Shown piece by piece: positions 32,677 to 40,999 of a stretch of 40,999 nt of DNA. The notes beneath the pieces are model-generated. The model was not told the DNA's origin. It made no database searches and saw nothing but the letters and a program-made list of their open reading frames with translations. Each line of letters begins with the position of its first letter. Position 1 is the stretch's first letter. Both the position numbers and the translations under genes were made by a program. The stretch comes from an uncultured beta proteobacterium (lineage in GTDB: Bacteria; Pseudomonadota; Gammaproteobacteria; Burkholderiales; Burkholderiaceae_C): positions 1 through 40,999 of the forward strand of contig CAILZB010000116.1 of the NCBI GenBank assembly GCA_903838565.1, in the 5' to 3' direction.

Positions 32677-35600
32677 TTAGCTGCGTTCCAGTTCGATGTC
32701 GATGCCCAGGGAACGGATTTCCTTGACCAGCACATTGAACGATTCCGGCATACCCGCTTCGATCGCGTGTTCGCCCTTGACGATGCTTTCGTACACCTTG
32801 GTGCGACCCTGCACGTCGTCGGACTTGACGGTGAGCATTTCCTGCAGCGTGTAGGAAGCACCGTAGGCTTCCAGCGCCCACACTTCCATTTCGCCGAAAC
32901 GCTGACCACCGAACTGGGCCTTGCCGCCCAGCGGTTGCTGCGTCACCAGGCTGTAAGGACCGGTGGAGCGTGCATGCATCTTGTCGTCCACCAAGTGGTG
33001 CAGCTTGAGCACGTGCATGTAACCCACGGTGGTGGGACGCTCGAAAGCGTCGCCGGTGCGCCCGTCGTACAGCTGCGCCTGGGTGCGCGTGGCCGTCAGC
33101 CCCTTGGCCTTGGCAATGGCCTCGGGATACGCCGTTTGCAGCATGGCCATGATCTCGGCTTCGGAGGCGCCGTCAAACACCGGCGTGGCGAAGGTCACGC
33201 CGCTGGACAGATTGCCGGCCATCTCCAGCACCTGCTCGTCGCTCAGCGTGCTCAGGTCTTCCTTGCGGCCGCTGGTGTTGTAGAGCTGTTCCAGATACTG
33301 GCGCAGCTCGGCCACGCGGGCCTGGGCCTGCAGCATGTCGCCGATGCGCTGGCCGATGCCCTTGGCAGCCCAGCCCAGATGCACTTCCAGCACCTGGCCG
33401 ACGTTCATGCGCGAAGGCACGCCCAGCGGGTTCAATGCGATGTCGCACGGCGTGCCGTCGGCCATGTAGGGCATGTCTTCGACCGGAACAATCTTGGACA
33501 CCACGCCCTTGTTGCCGTGGCGCCCCGCCATCTTGTCGCCAGGTTGCAGGCGGCGCTTCACCGCCAGATAGACCTTGACCATCTTGAGCACGCCCGCGGG
33601 CAGCTCGTCGCCTTGCGTGAGCTTCTTGCGCTTGACTTCAAAAGCCAGGTCGAAGCTGTGGCGCGTCTGCTCGAGGGAATTCTTGATGCTCTCGAGCTGG
33701 GTCGCCACTTCGTCGTCGGCCGCACGGATGTCGAACCAGTGGAACTTCTCGACCGAGGCCAGATAGGCCTTGTCGATCTTCGTTCCCTTGGCCAGCTTGT
33801 TCGGGCCGCCATTGGCCACTTTGCCCACGAGCAGCTTCTCGATCCGGTCAAAGGCGTCGGCTTCAACGATGCGCAGCTGGTCGTTCAGGTCCAGACGGAA
33901 CCGCTTGAGTTCGTCGTCGATGATCTGCTGCGCGCGCTTGTCGCGCACGATGCCTTCACGGGTGAACACCTGCACGTCGATGACCGTGCCTTGCGAGCCC
34001 TGGTCCACGCGCAGCGAAGTGTCCTTCACGTCGCTGGCCTTTTCGCCGAAGATGGCGCGCAGCAGCTTTTCTTCTGGCGTGAGCGTGGTCTCGCCCTTGG
34101 GCGTGACCTTGCCCACCAGCGTGTCGCCGGGTTGCACTTCGGCGCCGACGAAGATGATGCCGGACTCGTCCAGACGGTTCAGCTGCACTTCGCTCAGGTT
34201 CGGAATGTCGCGCGTGATTTCTTCGGCACCGAGTTTGGTGTCGCGCGCCATGGCCACGAGTTCTTCGATGTGGATCGAGGTGTAGCGGTCTTCTGCCACC
34301 ACGCGCTCGCTGATCAGGATCGAGTCCTCGAAGTTGTAGCCGTTCCAGGGCATGAACGCCACCAGCATGTTCTGGCCCAGCGCCAGCTCACCCATGTCGG
34401 TGGAGGCGCCGTCGGCGACGACGTCGCCCTTGGCCAGCTTGTCGCCCTTCTTCACGATCGGACGCTGGTGGATGTTGGTGTTCTGGTTCGAGCGCTGGTA
34501 TTTGATCAGGTTGTAGATGTCCACACCCACTTCACCGGCCTGCGCTTCAGCGTCGTTCACGCGCACCACGATGCGCGTGGCGTCGACGTAGTCCACGATG
34601 CCGCCGCGCGTGGCGGTGACCACGGTGCCGGAGTCGACCGCGGAGACGCGCTCGATGCCGGTGCCGACGAAGGCCTTTTCGGGACGCAGCACGGGCACGG
34701 CCTGACGCTGCATGTTGGCGCCCATCAAGGCGCGATTCGCATCGTCGTGCTCGAGGAACGGCACCAGCGACGCTGCCACGGAAACGATCTGCGCTGGCGA
34801 CACGTCCATGTACTGCACGCGCTCTGCGCCGCACAGAATGGACTCGCCTTTTTCGCGGGCAGAAACCAGGTCACCGGTGAGCTTGTCGTCCTGGTCGAGT
34901 TCGGCGTTCGCCTGGGCGATCACGTACTTGCCTTCTTCGATGGCCGAAAGGTAATCGATTTCACGCGTCACCTTGGAGTCGGCCACGCGGCGATAAGGCG
35001 TTTCAATGAAGCCGTACTCGTTCAAGCGCGCATACAGCGCCAGCGAGTTGATCAGGCCGATGTTCGGGCCTTCCGGCGTTTCAATCGGGCACACGCGGCC
35101 GTAATGCGTGACGTGCACGTCGCGCACTTCGAAGCCGGCGCGCTCGCGCGTCAAACCACCCGGGCCAAGGGCCGAGACGCGACGCTTGTGCGTGATTTCC
35201 GACAACGGATTGGTCTGATCCATGAACTGCGACAGCTGCGACGCGCCGAAGAATTCCTTCAGCGCGGCGGAGATCGGCTTGCTGTTGATCAGGTCGTGCG
35301 GCATCAGCGGCTCTTGCTCGGCCTGCCCCAGACGTTCCTTCACGGCCTTCTCGATCCGTGCCAGACCGGTGCGGTACTGGTTCTCGGCGAGTTCGCCGAC
35401 GCAGCGCACGCGGCGGTTTCCGAGGTGGTCGATATCATCGACTTCACCACGGCCATTGCGCAGGTCAACCAGGATCTTGACCACGGCCAGGATGTCCTCG
35501 TTGGTCATGACCAGCGGGCCTTCGGAGCCGGGGCGACCGACCTTGGCGTTGAACTTCATGCGGCCCACGCGCGACAAGTCATAGGTGTCGGGGTTGTAGA

Positions 35601-36789
35601 ACAGGCGCTGGAACAGGGCTTGCACCGCGTCTTCGGTCGGCGGCTCGCCGGGGCGCATCATGCGGTAGATGGCCACGCGCGCAGCGAACTCGTCCACGGT
35701 TTCGTCGATGCGCAGCGTCTGCGACATGTACGGACCCTGGTCCAGTTCGTTGGTGTAGATGCACTGCAGCTCGGTGATGCCGGAGACGCGCAGCTTCTTC
35801 AGCAGCGCTTCGGTCAGCTCGTCGTTCGCCTTGGCGATGATCTCGCCGGTGTCGGCGTCGACGATGTTGCGTGCCGCGACACGGCCCACGAGGAAGTCTT
35901 CGGGAACGCTGATGTGCGTGGTGCCGGACTGCTCGAGTTCACGCGTGTGACGCACGGTGACGCGCTTGTCCTTGGCCACGACCACCTTGCCGGATTTGTC
36001 GGTGATGTCAAAGCGCGCCACTTCGCCGCGCAGACGCTCGGCCACAAATTCCATTTGCGCGCCGGAGTCCATCAGACGGAAGTTGTCGTTGACGTAGAAG
36101 TTCGCCAGGATCGATTCCGGGTTCAGGCCGATGGCCTTGAGCAGGATCGTGACCGGCATCTTGCGGCGGCGGTCGACGCGGAAATAGAGAATGTCCTTCG
36201 GGTCGAACTCGAAGTCCAGCCAGGAGCCGCGATACGGGATGATGCGCGCGGAGAACAGCAGCTTGCCCGAGCTGTGGGTCTTGCCCTTGTCGTGCTCGAA
36301 GAACACGCCGGGTGAGCGGTGCAGCTGCGACACGATCACGCGCTCGGTGCCGTTGATGATGAAGGAACCCTTGTCGGTCATGAGCGGCACTTCGCCCATG
36401 TAGACCTCTTGTTCCTTGACTTCCTTGACGACCTTGTTTTGCGCCGTGGACGAATCACGGTCGTAAATGATGAGCTGCACCTTGGCGCGTACCGCCGAGG
36501 CGTAGGTCAGGCCGCGGGTCTGGCACTCGCGCACGTCGAAACCGGGCTTGGCCAGGTTGTACTCGACGTACTTCATTTCCACAAAACCATTGTGCGAAAC
36601 GATCGGGAAGGCCGCTTCGAACGCCGCCTGAAGGCCTTCGTTCGTGCGCTTTTTGGTGGGAACACCCGCTTGCAGGAACGCGGTGTACGCGTCTTTTTGC
36701 ATTTGCAGCAAGTAAGGAATTTCAAGGACGCTTTCGCGGCTGCCGAAACTTTTTCGGATGCGCTTGCGTTCGGTATAGGTATAGGCCAT
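32677..36789 (-). CDS. rpoB: DNA-directed RNA polymerase subunit beta
   Basis: The 1370-residue product [20 protein letters not shown] is full length. The rifampicin-binding cluster reads [20 protein letters not shown] and continues with [17 protein letters not shown]. The residues equivalent to E. coli D516, H526 and S531 are the sensitive, wild-type ones. The C-terminal part ([31 protein letters not shown]) is regular. GGAG precedes the ATG at 36789; the frame extends 5 codons upstream without support. Confidence 0.98.
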   Translation of the reverse strand: MAYTYTERKRIRKSFGSRESVLEIPYLLQMQKDAYTAFLQAGVPTKKRTNEGLQAAFEAAFPIVSHNGFVEMKYVEYNLAKPGFDVRECQTRGLTYASAVRAKVQLIIYDRDSSTAQNKVVKEVKEQEVYMGEVPLMTDKGSFIINGTERVIVSQLHRSPGVFFEHDKGKTHSSGKLLFSARIIPYRGSWLDFEFDPKDILYFRVDRRRKMPVTILLKAIGLNPESILANFYVNDNFRLMDSGAQMEFVAERLRGEVARFDITDKSGKVVVAKDKRVTVRHTRELEQSGTTHISVPEDFLVGRVAARNIVDADTGEIIAKANDELTEALLKKLRVSGITELQCIYTNELDQGPYMSQTLRIDETVDEFAARVAIYRMMRPGEPPTEDAVQALFQRLFYNPDTYDLSRVGRMKFNAKVGRPGSEGPLVMTNEDILAVVKILVDLRNGRGEVDDIDHLGNRRVRCVGELAENQYRTGLARIEKAVKERLGQAEQEPLMPHDLINSKPISAALKEFFGASQLSQFMDQTNPLSEITHKRRVSALGPGGLTRERAGFEVRDVHVTHYGRVCPIETPEGPNIGLINSLALYARLNEYGFIETPYRRVADSKVTREIDYLSAIEEGKYVIAQANAELDQDDKLTGDLVSAREKGESILCGAERVQYMDVSPAQIVSVAASLVPFLEHDDANRALMGANMQRQAVPVLRPEKAFVGTGIERVSAVDSGTVVTATRGGIVDYVDATRIVVRVNDAEAQAGEVGVDIYNLIKYQRSNQNTNIHQRPIVKKGDKLAKGDVVADGASTDMGELALGQNMLVAFMPWNGYNFEDSILISERVVAEDRYTSIHIEELVAMARDTKLGAEEITRDIPNLSEVQLNRLDESGIIFVGAEVQPGDTLVGKVTPKGETTLTPEEKLLRAIFGEKASDVKDTSLRVDQGSQGTVIDVQVFTREGIVRDKRAQQIIDDELKRFRLDLNDQLRIVEADAFDRIEKLLVGKVANGGPNKLAKGTKIDKAYLASVEKFHWFDIRAADDEVATQLESIKNSLEQTRHSFDLAFEVKRKKLTQGDELPAGVLKMVKVYLAVKRRLQPGDKMAGRHGNKGVVSKIVPVEDMPYMADGTPCDIALNPLGVPSRMNVGQVLEVHLGWAAKGIGQRIGDMLQAQARVAELRQYLEQLYNTSGRKEDLSTLSDEQVLEMAGNLSSGVTFATPVFDGASEAEIMAMLQTAYPEAIAKAKGLTATRTQAQLYDGRTGDAFERPTTVGYMHVLKLHHLVDDKMHARSTGPYSLVTQQPLGGKAQFGGQRFGEMEVWALEAYGASYTLQEMLTVKSDDVQGRTKVYESIVKGEHAIEAGMPESFNVLVKEIRSLGIDIELERS

Positions 36790-36994
36790 GAGATCTCCGG
36801 GCAAAGACTTGAGGTCTGGGTCTGCAACGACTGGGCTGCTGAATTCAGCGTTCTTGGTGGTTGGCCGCTACCAACCAATGGCGGACGACTGCGCATTGCA
36901 CGCAGCCCGAACCAAGGCATCTTCCGCAGTCTGGATCAGAAGACACTCTCAAGGGGCTGCAATGCCGTCCCTTGAGGGTGCGCTCTGAAAGCGC

Positions 36995-37017
36995 AAAAAG
37001 CTGGTCCGAGGACCAGC
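36995..37017 (-). terminator. Attenuator-like terminator between rplL and rpoB
   Basis: On the minus strand GCTGGTCC-TC-GGACCAGC is followed by TTTTT (36995-36999), then a second small stem GCGCTTTCAGAGCGC. It lies 40 bp after the rplL stop in a 268-bp gap. In E. coli a partial terminator at this place lowers rpoBC expression relative to the ribosomal proteins; the same role is likely here. Confidence 0.8.
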
Positions 37018-37057
37018 CCGTGTAAACCGAGGCCGGGGCACGGGGCCCCAGACCGAT

Positions 37058-37429
37058 TTACTTCAACTCTGCCTTGGCGCCGGCGTCGAGCAGCTTCTTG
37101 AGAGCCGCTTCAGCGTCAGCCTTGGACACGGCTTCCTTGACGTTCTTCGGAGCGCCATCGACCAGATCCTTGGCTTCCTTAAGACCCAGGCCCGTGATTT
37201 CGCGCACGGCCTTGATGACGGAGACCTTGGCGGCGCCTGCATCAAGCAGAACCACGTTGAACTCGGTCTTCTCTTCCACCACGGCAGCAGCAGCGCCGCC
37301 AGCAGCGGGTGCCGACATCGCGGCAGCGCTCACGCCAAATTTCTCTTCGATGGCTTTCACCAGGTCGTTGAGTTCCATGACCGTCATGCTGTCCAGCGCG
37401 GTCAAGAATGCGTCTTTATCGAATGCCAT
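37058..37429 (-). CDS. rplL: 50S ribosomal protein L7/L12
   Basis: The 123-residue product [20 protein letters not shown] has the dimerisation domain, the Ala/Gly-rich hinge ([20 protein letters not shown]) and the C-terminal domain ([20 protein letters not shown]) that recruits translation GTPases. AAGGA precedes the ATG. The upstream gap to rplJ carries copy 3 of the conserved hairpin, ending 13 nt before the ATG. Confidence 0.98.
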   Translation of the reverse strand: MAFDKDAFLTALDSMTVMELNDLVKAIEEKFGVSAAAMSAPAAGGAAAAVVEEKTEFNVVLLDAGAAKVSVIKAVREITGLGLKEAKDLVDGAPKNVKEAVSKADAEAALKKLLDAGAKAELK

Positions 37430-37442
37430 TTTGATTTCCTTC

Positions 37443-37483
37443 AATCAGTTGGGGACAGAGCGAGCTGTTGCTGCTTGCTGTCC
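37443..37483 (-). promoter_or_regulatory. Conserved hairpin leader element, copy 3 (rplL leader)
   Basis: On the minus strand GGACAG pairs with CTGTCC across a 31-nt hairpin, and the 3' flank CTCTGTCCCCAACTGATT matches the CTCTGTCCTCAACYGATC of copies 1 and 2. The apical part is shorter and not conserved. GATT lies 13 nt before the rplL ATG, the same distance as in the rpsJ leader. The sense orientation and spacing argue for translational or processing control of L12. Confidence 0.55.
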
Positions 37484-37516
37484 GATTTCTATACTTGGGT
37501 ACGGGCAATTCCGGCA

Positions 37517-38044
37517 CTAGGCAGGAACGGCTTCCGCTGCGGCTTCGGCCACAGCACCACCACCTCGTTGTTCCGCCAACGCGGCCAGCACACGTGCCGT
37601 ACGCGAAATCGGGGATTGCATCAAGCCCAGCAACTGTGCCAGCAACACTTCCTTGGAAGGAATGCTTGCCAACTGCTTTACGCCGTTCACATCCAGGACT
37701 TTGCCGCCATAAACGCCGGCGCGAATCACCAACTTGTCGTTGGTCTTCGCGAACTCGGCCACCACTTTCGCGGCAGCCACGGCGTCTTCGGAAAAGCCAT
37801 AGATCAGCGGACCGGTCATATGGTCGGACCCGACTTCAAAAGCGCTACCCGCCACAGCACGGCGTGCCAGGGTGTTCTTCAGAACACTCAGGGTCACACC
37901 GGCGCCGCGCGCGTCGGAACGCAATTTCGTCATGGCCGCGACCGTGATGCCACGGTACTCCGCCAACACGAGCGTTTGAGCTTTTGCGGCGAGGCTGGTC
38001 ACTTCGGAAATGACCGCTTCTTTCTCACTGCGATTCAGACTCAA
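37517..38044 (-). CDS. rplJ: 50S ribosomal protein L10
   Basis: The 175-residue product [20 protein letters not shown], with [20 protein letters not shown], forms the base of the L12 stalk. The start is TTG at 38044, preceded by AAGGAG at proper distance; no ATG or GTG fits the conserved N-terminus. L10 with L12 represses its own operon in E. coli by binding the leader. A matching structure lies upstream at 38147-38208. Confidence 0.97.
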   Translation of the reverse strand: MSLNRSEKEAVISEVTSLAAKAQTLVLAEYRGITVAAMTKLRSDARGAGVTLSVLKNTLARRAVAGSAFEVGSDHMTGPLIYGFSEDAVAAAKVVAEFAKTNDKLVIRAGVYGGKVLDVNGVKQLASIPSKEVLLAQLLGLMQSPISRTARVLAALAEQRGGGAVAEAAAEAVPA

Positions 38045-38146
38045 GGTCTACTCCTTAATATGTGTTGTTCAGCCCTTTGCCAAAGCAACACGCCACATTG
38101 CAGCGACCAACTGATTCAGGAACTCAATTCCATCTGCAGCGGGATC

Positions 38147-38208
38147 GCCATCTGCGTTGGCTGTTCGCGGATTAAGTGCATTGCTGCACGCCAACGGTCT
38201 TGGATGGC
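38147..38208 (-). promoter_or_regulatory. L10-type leader structure (autoregulatory site)
   Basis: On the minus strand GCCATC (38203-38208) pairs with GATGGC (38147-38152), and CGTTGGC pairs with GCCAACG. The two helices are separated by an asymmetric internal loop (CAAGAC against CA). A GTGCA-GCAA-TGCAC hairpin lies on top. The asymmetric loop resembles the kink-turn of L10 leaders. It lies in the 241-bp rplA-rplJ gap, where L10(L12)4 binds in other bacteria. Confidence 0.65.
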
Positions 38209-38245
38209 CTGAACAGGTTTTTCAACCCGTCCAGCCCACCACACA

Positions 38246-38269
38246 GGGGCCACCCTTGCGGGCAACCCC
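38246..38269 (-). promoter_or_regulatory. GCAA-tetraloop hairpin after rplA
   Basis: GGGGTTGCCC-GCAA-GGGTGGCCCC forms a 10-bp stem with three G-U pairs, capped by a GNRA tetraloop, 16 bp after the rplA stop. No T-run follows. It is probably part of the rplJ leader or a processing signal. Confidence 0.55.
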
Positions 38270-38285
38270 AATTTCTCAATAACTA

Positions 38286-38981
38286 TCAGGCCGCAATCGT
38301 CTGGGTGTCGACGCGAACGCCCACGCCCATGGTGCTGGAAACCGCAACCTTGCGCAGGTACAAGCCCTTGCTGGTTGCCGGCTTGGCCTTGTTCAGCGCA
38401 TCCACCAGAGCGGCCAGATTACCTTGCAACTTGTCCGAGTCAAACGAACGACGACCGATGGTCGAATGCACGATGCCGGCCTTGTCGACTCGGAACTGCA
38501 CCTGACCAGCCTTGGCGTTGCGCACGGCTTGCGCCACGTCGGGCGTGACCGTTCCCACCTTGGGGTTGGGCATCAAGCCGCGCGGGCCCAGGATCTGGCC
38601 CAGGGTACCGACGACGCGCATCGCGTCCGGAGCAGCGATGACCACGTCAAAGGGCATGTTGCCGGCCTTGACCATGGCAGCCAGATCGTCCATGCCGACG
38701 ATGTCAGCACCGGCGGCCTTGGCTTCTTCAGCCTTGGCGCCTTGGGCGAACACCGCGACGCGCTTGGTCTTGCCGGTGCCGTTGGGCAGCACGACCGCGC
38801 CGCGAACGACCTGGTCCGACTTCTTGGCGTCGATGCCGAGTTGCACCGCGACGTCGATGGATTCATCGAACTTCGCGTTGGCGCATTCCTTGACGATGCT
38901 CAGAGCATCGGCCAAGGGGTACAGCTTGTTCGAGTCAACCTTGCCCTGGAAGGACTTTTGTTTTTTGGTGAGTTGGGTCAT
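38286..38981 (-). CDS. rplA: 50S ribosomal protein L1
   Basis: The 231-residue product [20 protein letters not shown] is full length, with [40 protein letters not shown] and the final [21 protein letters not shown]1 forms the mobile stalk at the E site and represses rplK-rplA by binding their mRNA. The ATG overlaps the rplK stop by 4 bp. Confidence 0.98.
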   Translation of the reverse strand: MTQLTKKQKSFQGKVDSNKLYPLADALSIVKECANAKFDESIDVAVQLGIDAKKSDQVVRGAVVLPNGTGKTKRVAVFAQGAKAEEAKAAGADIVGMDDLAAMVKAGNMPFDVVIAAPDAMRVVGTLGQILGPRGLMPNPKVGTVTPDVAQAVRNAKAGQVQFRVDKAGIVHSTIGRRSFDSDKLQGNLAALVDALNKAKPATSKGLYLRKVAVSSTMGVGVRVDTQTIAA

Positions 38982-39412
38982 TTGACACCTTCCACATTCA
39001 CGCCCATGGAGCGAGCCGAGCCAGCGATGGTACGAACCGCTGCGTCCATATCGGCCGCAGTCATGTCCTTCATCTTGGTCTTGGCGATTTCTTCGAGCTG
39101 GGCACGGGTGATGGTTCCGACCTTGGCGCTGTGCGGCGTGGCGGATCCCTTGTCCAGCTTGATGGCCTTCTTGATCATGTAGGTCGCGGGAGGCGTACCC
39201 ATCTTGAAGGTGAAGCTCTTGTCTGCATACGCCGTGATGGTCACCGGAATGGGCATTCCAGGCTCGACACCCTGGGTCTGGGCGTTGAACGCCTTGCAGA
39301 ATTCCATGATGTTCAAGCCGCGCTGACCCAGTGCCGGGCCGATCGGTGGGGACGGGTTGGCCTTACCAGCTGGTACTTGCAGCTTGATGAAGCCGACGAT
39401 TTTTTTCGCCAT
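38978..39412 (-). CDS. rplK: 50S ribosomal protein L11
   Basis: The 144-residue product [20 protein letters not shown] has the proline-rich [20 protein letters not shown] segment that binds thiostrepton and EF-G, and the C-terminal rRNA-binding domain. AAGGAG precedes the ATG at 39412; upstream in-frame codons are not supported. It overlaps rplA by 4 bp. Confidence 0.98.
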   Translation of the reverse strand: MAKKIVGFIKLQVPAGKANPSPPIGPALGQRGLNIMEFCKAFNAQTQGVEPGMPIPVTITAYADKSFTFKMGTPPATYMIKKAIKLDKGSATPHSAKVGTITRAQLEEIAKTKMKDMTAADMDAAVRTIAGSARSMGVNVEGVK

Positions 39413-39498
39413 ACTTTTCTCCTTGCGGGTGATATCGCCACGATCCGCCACCTGCTGGCAGACCCTGGCTCCCCGGGGTTAACGACTCACCAACAACA

Positions 39499-39523
39499 TC
39501 CGCGCCGAGTCGAAAGGCGCGGA
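39499..39523 (-). promoter_or_regulatory. Hairpin in the nusG-rplK gap
   Basis: TCCGCGCC and GGCGCGGA form a perfect 8-bp stem with a 9-nt loop, 20 bp after the nusG stop. No T-run follows on the minus strand. It may be a processing site or part of an L1-responsive rplK leader. Confidence 0.5.
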
Positions 39524-39543
39524 ATCAAAAAATCCCTGAAGCC

Positions 39544-40122
39544 TTAAGCTTTCTCGATCTGACTGAATTCCAGTTCCACCGGCGTTGCACGCCCGAAGAT
39601 GGTGACCGACACGCGGGCTTTGTTCTTTTCGTAGTTGACGTCTTCAATGGAACCATTGAAGTCGGTGAAGGGGCCTTCCTTCACTCGCACAAACTCGCCC
39701 ACGACGAACTCCACCTTATGGCGCGGCTTCTCCACGCCTTCCTGCATCTGGCTCACGATCTTCTGCACTTCGGCTTCGGAAATGGGCGCCGGGCGGTTCT
39801 TGGCGCCACCGACAAAGCCAGTGACCTTGTTGGTGTGTTTGACCAGGTGCCAGGACTCGTCGTCCATCACCATCTCCACCAGCACATAGCCGGGGAAGAA
39901 CTTGCGTTCCGTGGTCTTGCGCTGGCCATTCTTCAGTTCCACCACCTCTTCGGTGGGAACCAGGATGCGGCCAAACTTGGACTGCATGCCCGAGCGCGCA
40001 ATGCGCTCGAGAATGTTGCGTTCGACGGCCTTTTCCATGCCGGAATAGGCGTGGACGACGTACCAGCGCAGATCTGGGTTGACGCTCGCAAGAGCGGCCG
40101 GGGCTTGTGCCATCTCAGTCAT
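39544..40122 (-). CDS. nusG: Transcription termination/antitermination factor NusG
   Basis: The 192-residue product [20 protein letters not shown] has the NGN domain ([34 protein letters not shown]) and the C-terminal KOW domain ([20 protein letters not shown]). NusG binds RNA polymerase, Rho and S10. The ATG overlaps the secE stop by one base (TAATG). An upstream in-frame extension lies inside secE. Confidence 0.97.
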   Translation of the reverse strand: MTEMAQAPAALASVNPDLRWYVVHAYSGMEKAVERNILERIARSGMQSKFGRILVPTEEVVELKNGQRKTTERKFFPGYVLVEMVMDDESWHLVKHTNKVTGFVGGAKNRPAPISEAEVQKIVSQMQEGVEKPRHKVEFVVGEFVRVKEGPFTDFNGSIEDVNYEKNKARVSVTIFGRATPVELEFSQIEKA

Positions 40123-40505
40123 TATTTTCTCCAGCCCAGAATCAGATCGTAAAACAGCCACTCAAGGGTCTTGTCCGTCATCCACAGGAACATGGCCATG
40201 ATCAGCACAAAGACAAAAACATAAAGGGTCATCTGCATGGCTTCCTTGCGGGCAGGCCACACCACCTTGCGCACTTCGCGCCAGGCCTCGCGGCCAAACG
40301 CCACCAGTTGCCGCCCAGACTCGGAGGTGAAAAACACCGCGACCGCTGCGCCCAAACCGACGACCAGGGTCGCCCATTGCATCGCCGGCCCCTGCTTTGA
40401 CAGCGCGTAAAAACCGACCAGGGCCGCCACCAACAAAACGCCGGCGACCGCAAGCCTGGCTTTGTCGGCTGCGGTGTTGACGGTCTCAACGGGGATATTG
40501 GCCAT
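40122..40505 (-). CDS. secE: Protein translocase subunit SecE
   Basis: The 127-residue product has three membrane segments (near 18-36, 43-62 and 91-115), as in E. coli. The conserved cytoplasmic motif [20 protein letters not shown] precedes the last helix. SecE clamps SecY in the inner-membrane translocon. AGGAAAAG precedes the ATG. Confidence 0.96.
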   Translation of the reverse strand: MANIPVETVNTAADKARLAVAGVLLVAALVGFYALSKQGPAMQWATLVVGLGAAVAVFFTSESGRQLVAFGREAWREVRKVVWPARKEAMQMTLYVFVFVLIMAMFLWMTDKTLEWLFYDLILGWRK

Positions 40506-40559
40506 TGTTCTTTTCCTGCGCTTTCAAATTTCTCAAACCGCCTCGGCTTGAGACGTCAA

Positions 40560-40583
40560 AGCCCGCCAGTTTCGTGGCGGGCT
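40560..40583 (-). repeat. Stable hairpin between tRNA-Trp and secE
   Basis: AGCCCGCCA and TGGCGGGCT form a perfect 9-bp stem with a 6-nt loop and only TTT downstream on the minus strand. It could be a weak terminator or a processing signal separating the tuf-tRNA part from secE-nusG. Confidence 0.55.
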
Positions 40584-40625
40584 GAATACTTGTTTCCTGC
40601 TTGCTACCGATTCACCAGAATCAGG

Positions 40626-40701
40626 TGGCAGGGGCAGTAGGAATCGAACCTACAACCTTCGGTTTTGGAGACCGACGCTCTGCCAATTGAGCTATGCCCC
40701 T
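40626..40701 (-). tRNA. tRNA-Trp (CCA)
   Basis: The 76-nt cloverleaf starts AGGGGCATAGCTCAATTGGC, has anticodon CCA in GGTCTCCAAAACC and T-loop TTCGATT, and ends with an encoded CCA. It lies between tuf and secE, the usual place in this group. Confidence 0.97.
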
Positions 40702-40750
40702 CTTTGGCCGCCTCATCCAACTGCTGCGCTTGGCATCTTGACCTTCACGT

Positions 40751-40777
40751 GCACGCCGTACAGGAGTACGGCTGTGC
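40751..40777 (-). repeat. Hairpin between tuf and tRNA-Trp
   Basis: GCCGTAC and GTACGGC pair around the 4-nt loop AGGA (AGGA on plus, TCCT on minus); the stem extends by GCAC/GTGC across one bulge. There is no T-run. It probably marks a processing site on the tuf-tRNA transcript. Confidence 0.5.
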
Positions 40778-40829
40778 GCGATTCAGGCCAACCTGCCGGC
40801 GCTCGCGACGCTGGCTGAAGCCGCCATAA

Positions 40830-40999
<170 letters not shown>

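Noticed and set aside
32767..36315. Long open frame (1182 codons) antisense to rpoB
   Set aside because: Same cause: shadow of a highly biased gene. The rpoB frame has all conserved motifs.

Overview
The window looks like a piece of a betaproteobacterial chromosome (Burkholderiales, most likely Comamonadaceae). This rests on the protein sequences, the GC-rich codon use, the ntrYX/DUF4390/rsmB cluster and an S10 operon that stops at rpsQ. Family placement is an inference; no database was searched. Both ends fall inside the 3' end of an EF-Tu gene. Bases 1-141 and 40859-40999 are a perfect inverted repeat, so the piece is probably an assembly contig bounded by the two tuf copies.

Layout. (1) 1-5760: tuf end, then rpsJ-rplC-rplD-rplW-rplB-rpsS-rplV-rpsC-rplP-rpmC-rpsQ and a terminator; the spc genes (rplN onward) do not follow. 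(2) 5760-14375: a peroxiredoxin; a translationally coupled signalling pair (HDOD-kinase and REC-PAS-GGDEF-EAL); an orphan PIN protein; divergent rsmI and yraN; a putative 2OG-Fe(II) oxygenase; and a VapB-like antitoxin remnant. (3) 14376-23250: an island of about 8.8 kb in the 3' end of tRNA-Phe, bounded by a 105-bp direct repeat. It carries a tyrosine integrase, a BrnT/BrnA module, an excisionase-like protein, a MobV-type relaxase cut in two by an IS1182-family insertion sequence, small mobilisation-operon genes and two exported cargo proteins. (4) 23203-28241, minus strand: tRNA-Phe, ntrX, ntrY, a DUF4390 gene and rsmB. (5) 28281-40999, minus strand: rpoC, rpoB, rplL, rplJ, rplA, rplK, nusG, secE, tRNA-Trp and the second tuf.

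The backbone makes the translation and transcription machinery: EF-Tu, S10-operon ribosomal proteins, L11/L1/L10/L12, RNA polymerase beta and beta', NusG, SecE, and the 16S rRNA methylases RsmI and RsmB. The accessory middle carries sensing and defence or mobility functions.

The most unusual observation is a hairpin element present three times. It lies directly upstream of the ribosome-binding sites of rpsJ (177-234) and rplL (37443-37483), and again in the rpoC 3' region (28334-28391). The rpsJ and rpoC copies are both 58 bp and differ at seven positions. Four of those form two compensatory base-pair changes and two lie in the loop. In the rpsJ and rplL copies the distance to the start codon is the same, 13 nt. 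This suggests an RNA leader structure shared by ribosomal-protein and RNA-polymerase operons. Other points of note are a strong promoter fused to a terminator hairpin in front of rplC, an L10-type leader, a near-leaderless brnT, and a relaxase that would be restored in frame by excision of the IS.
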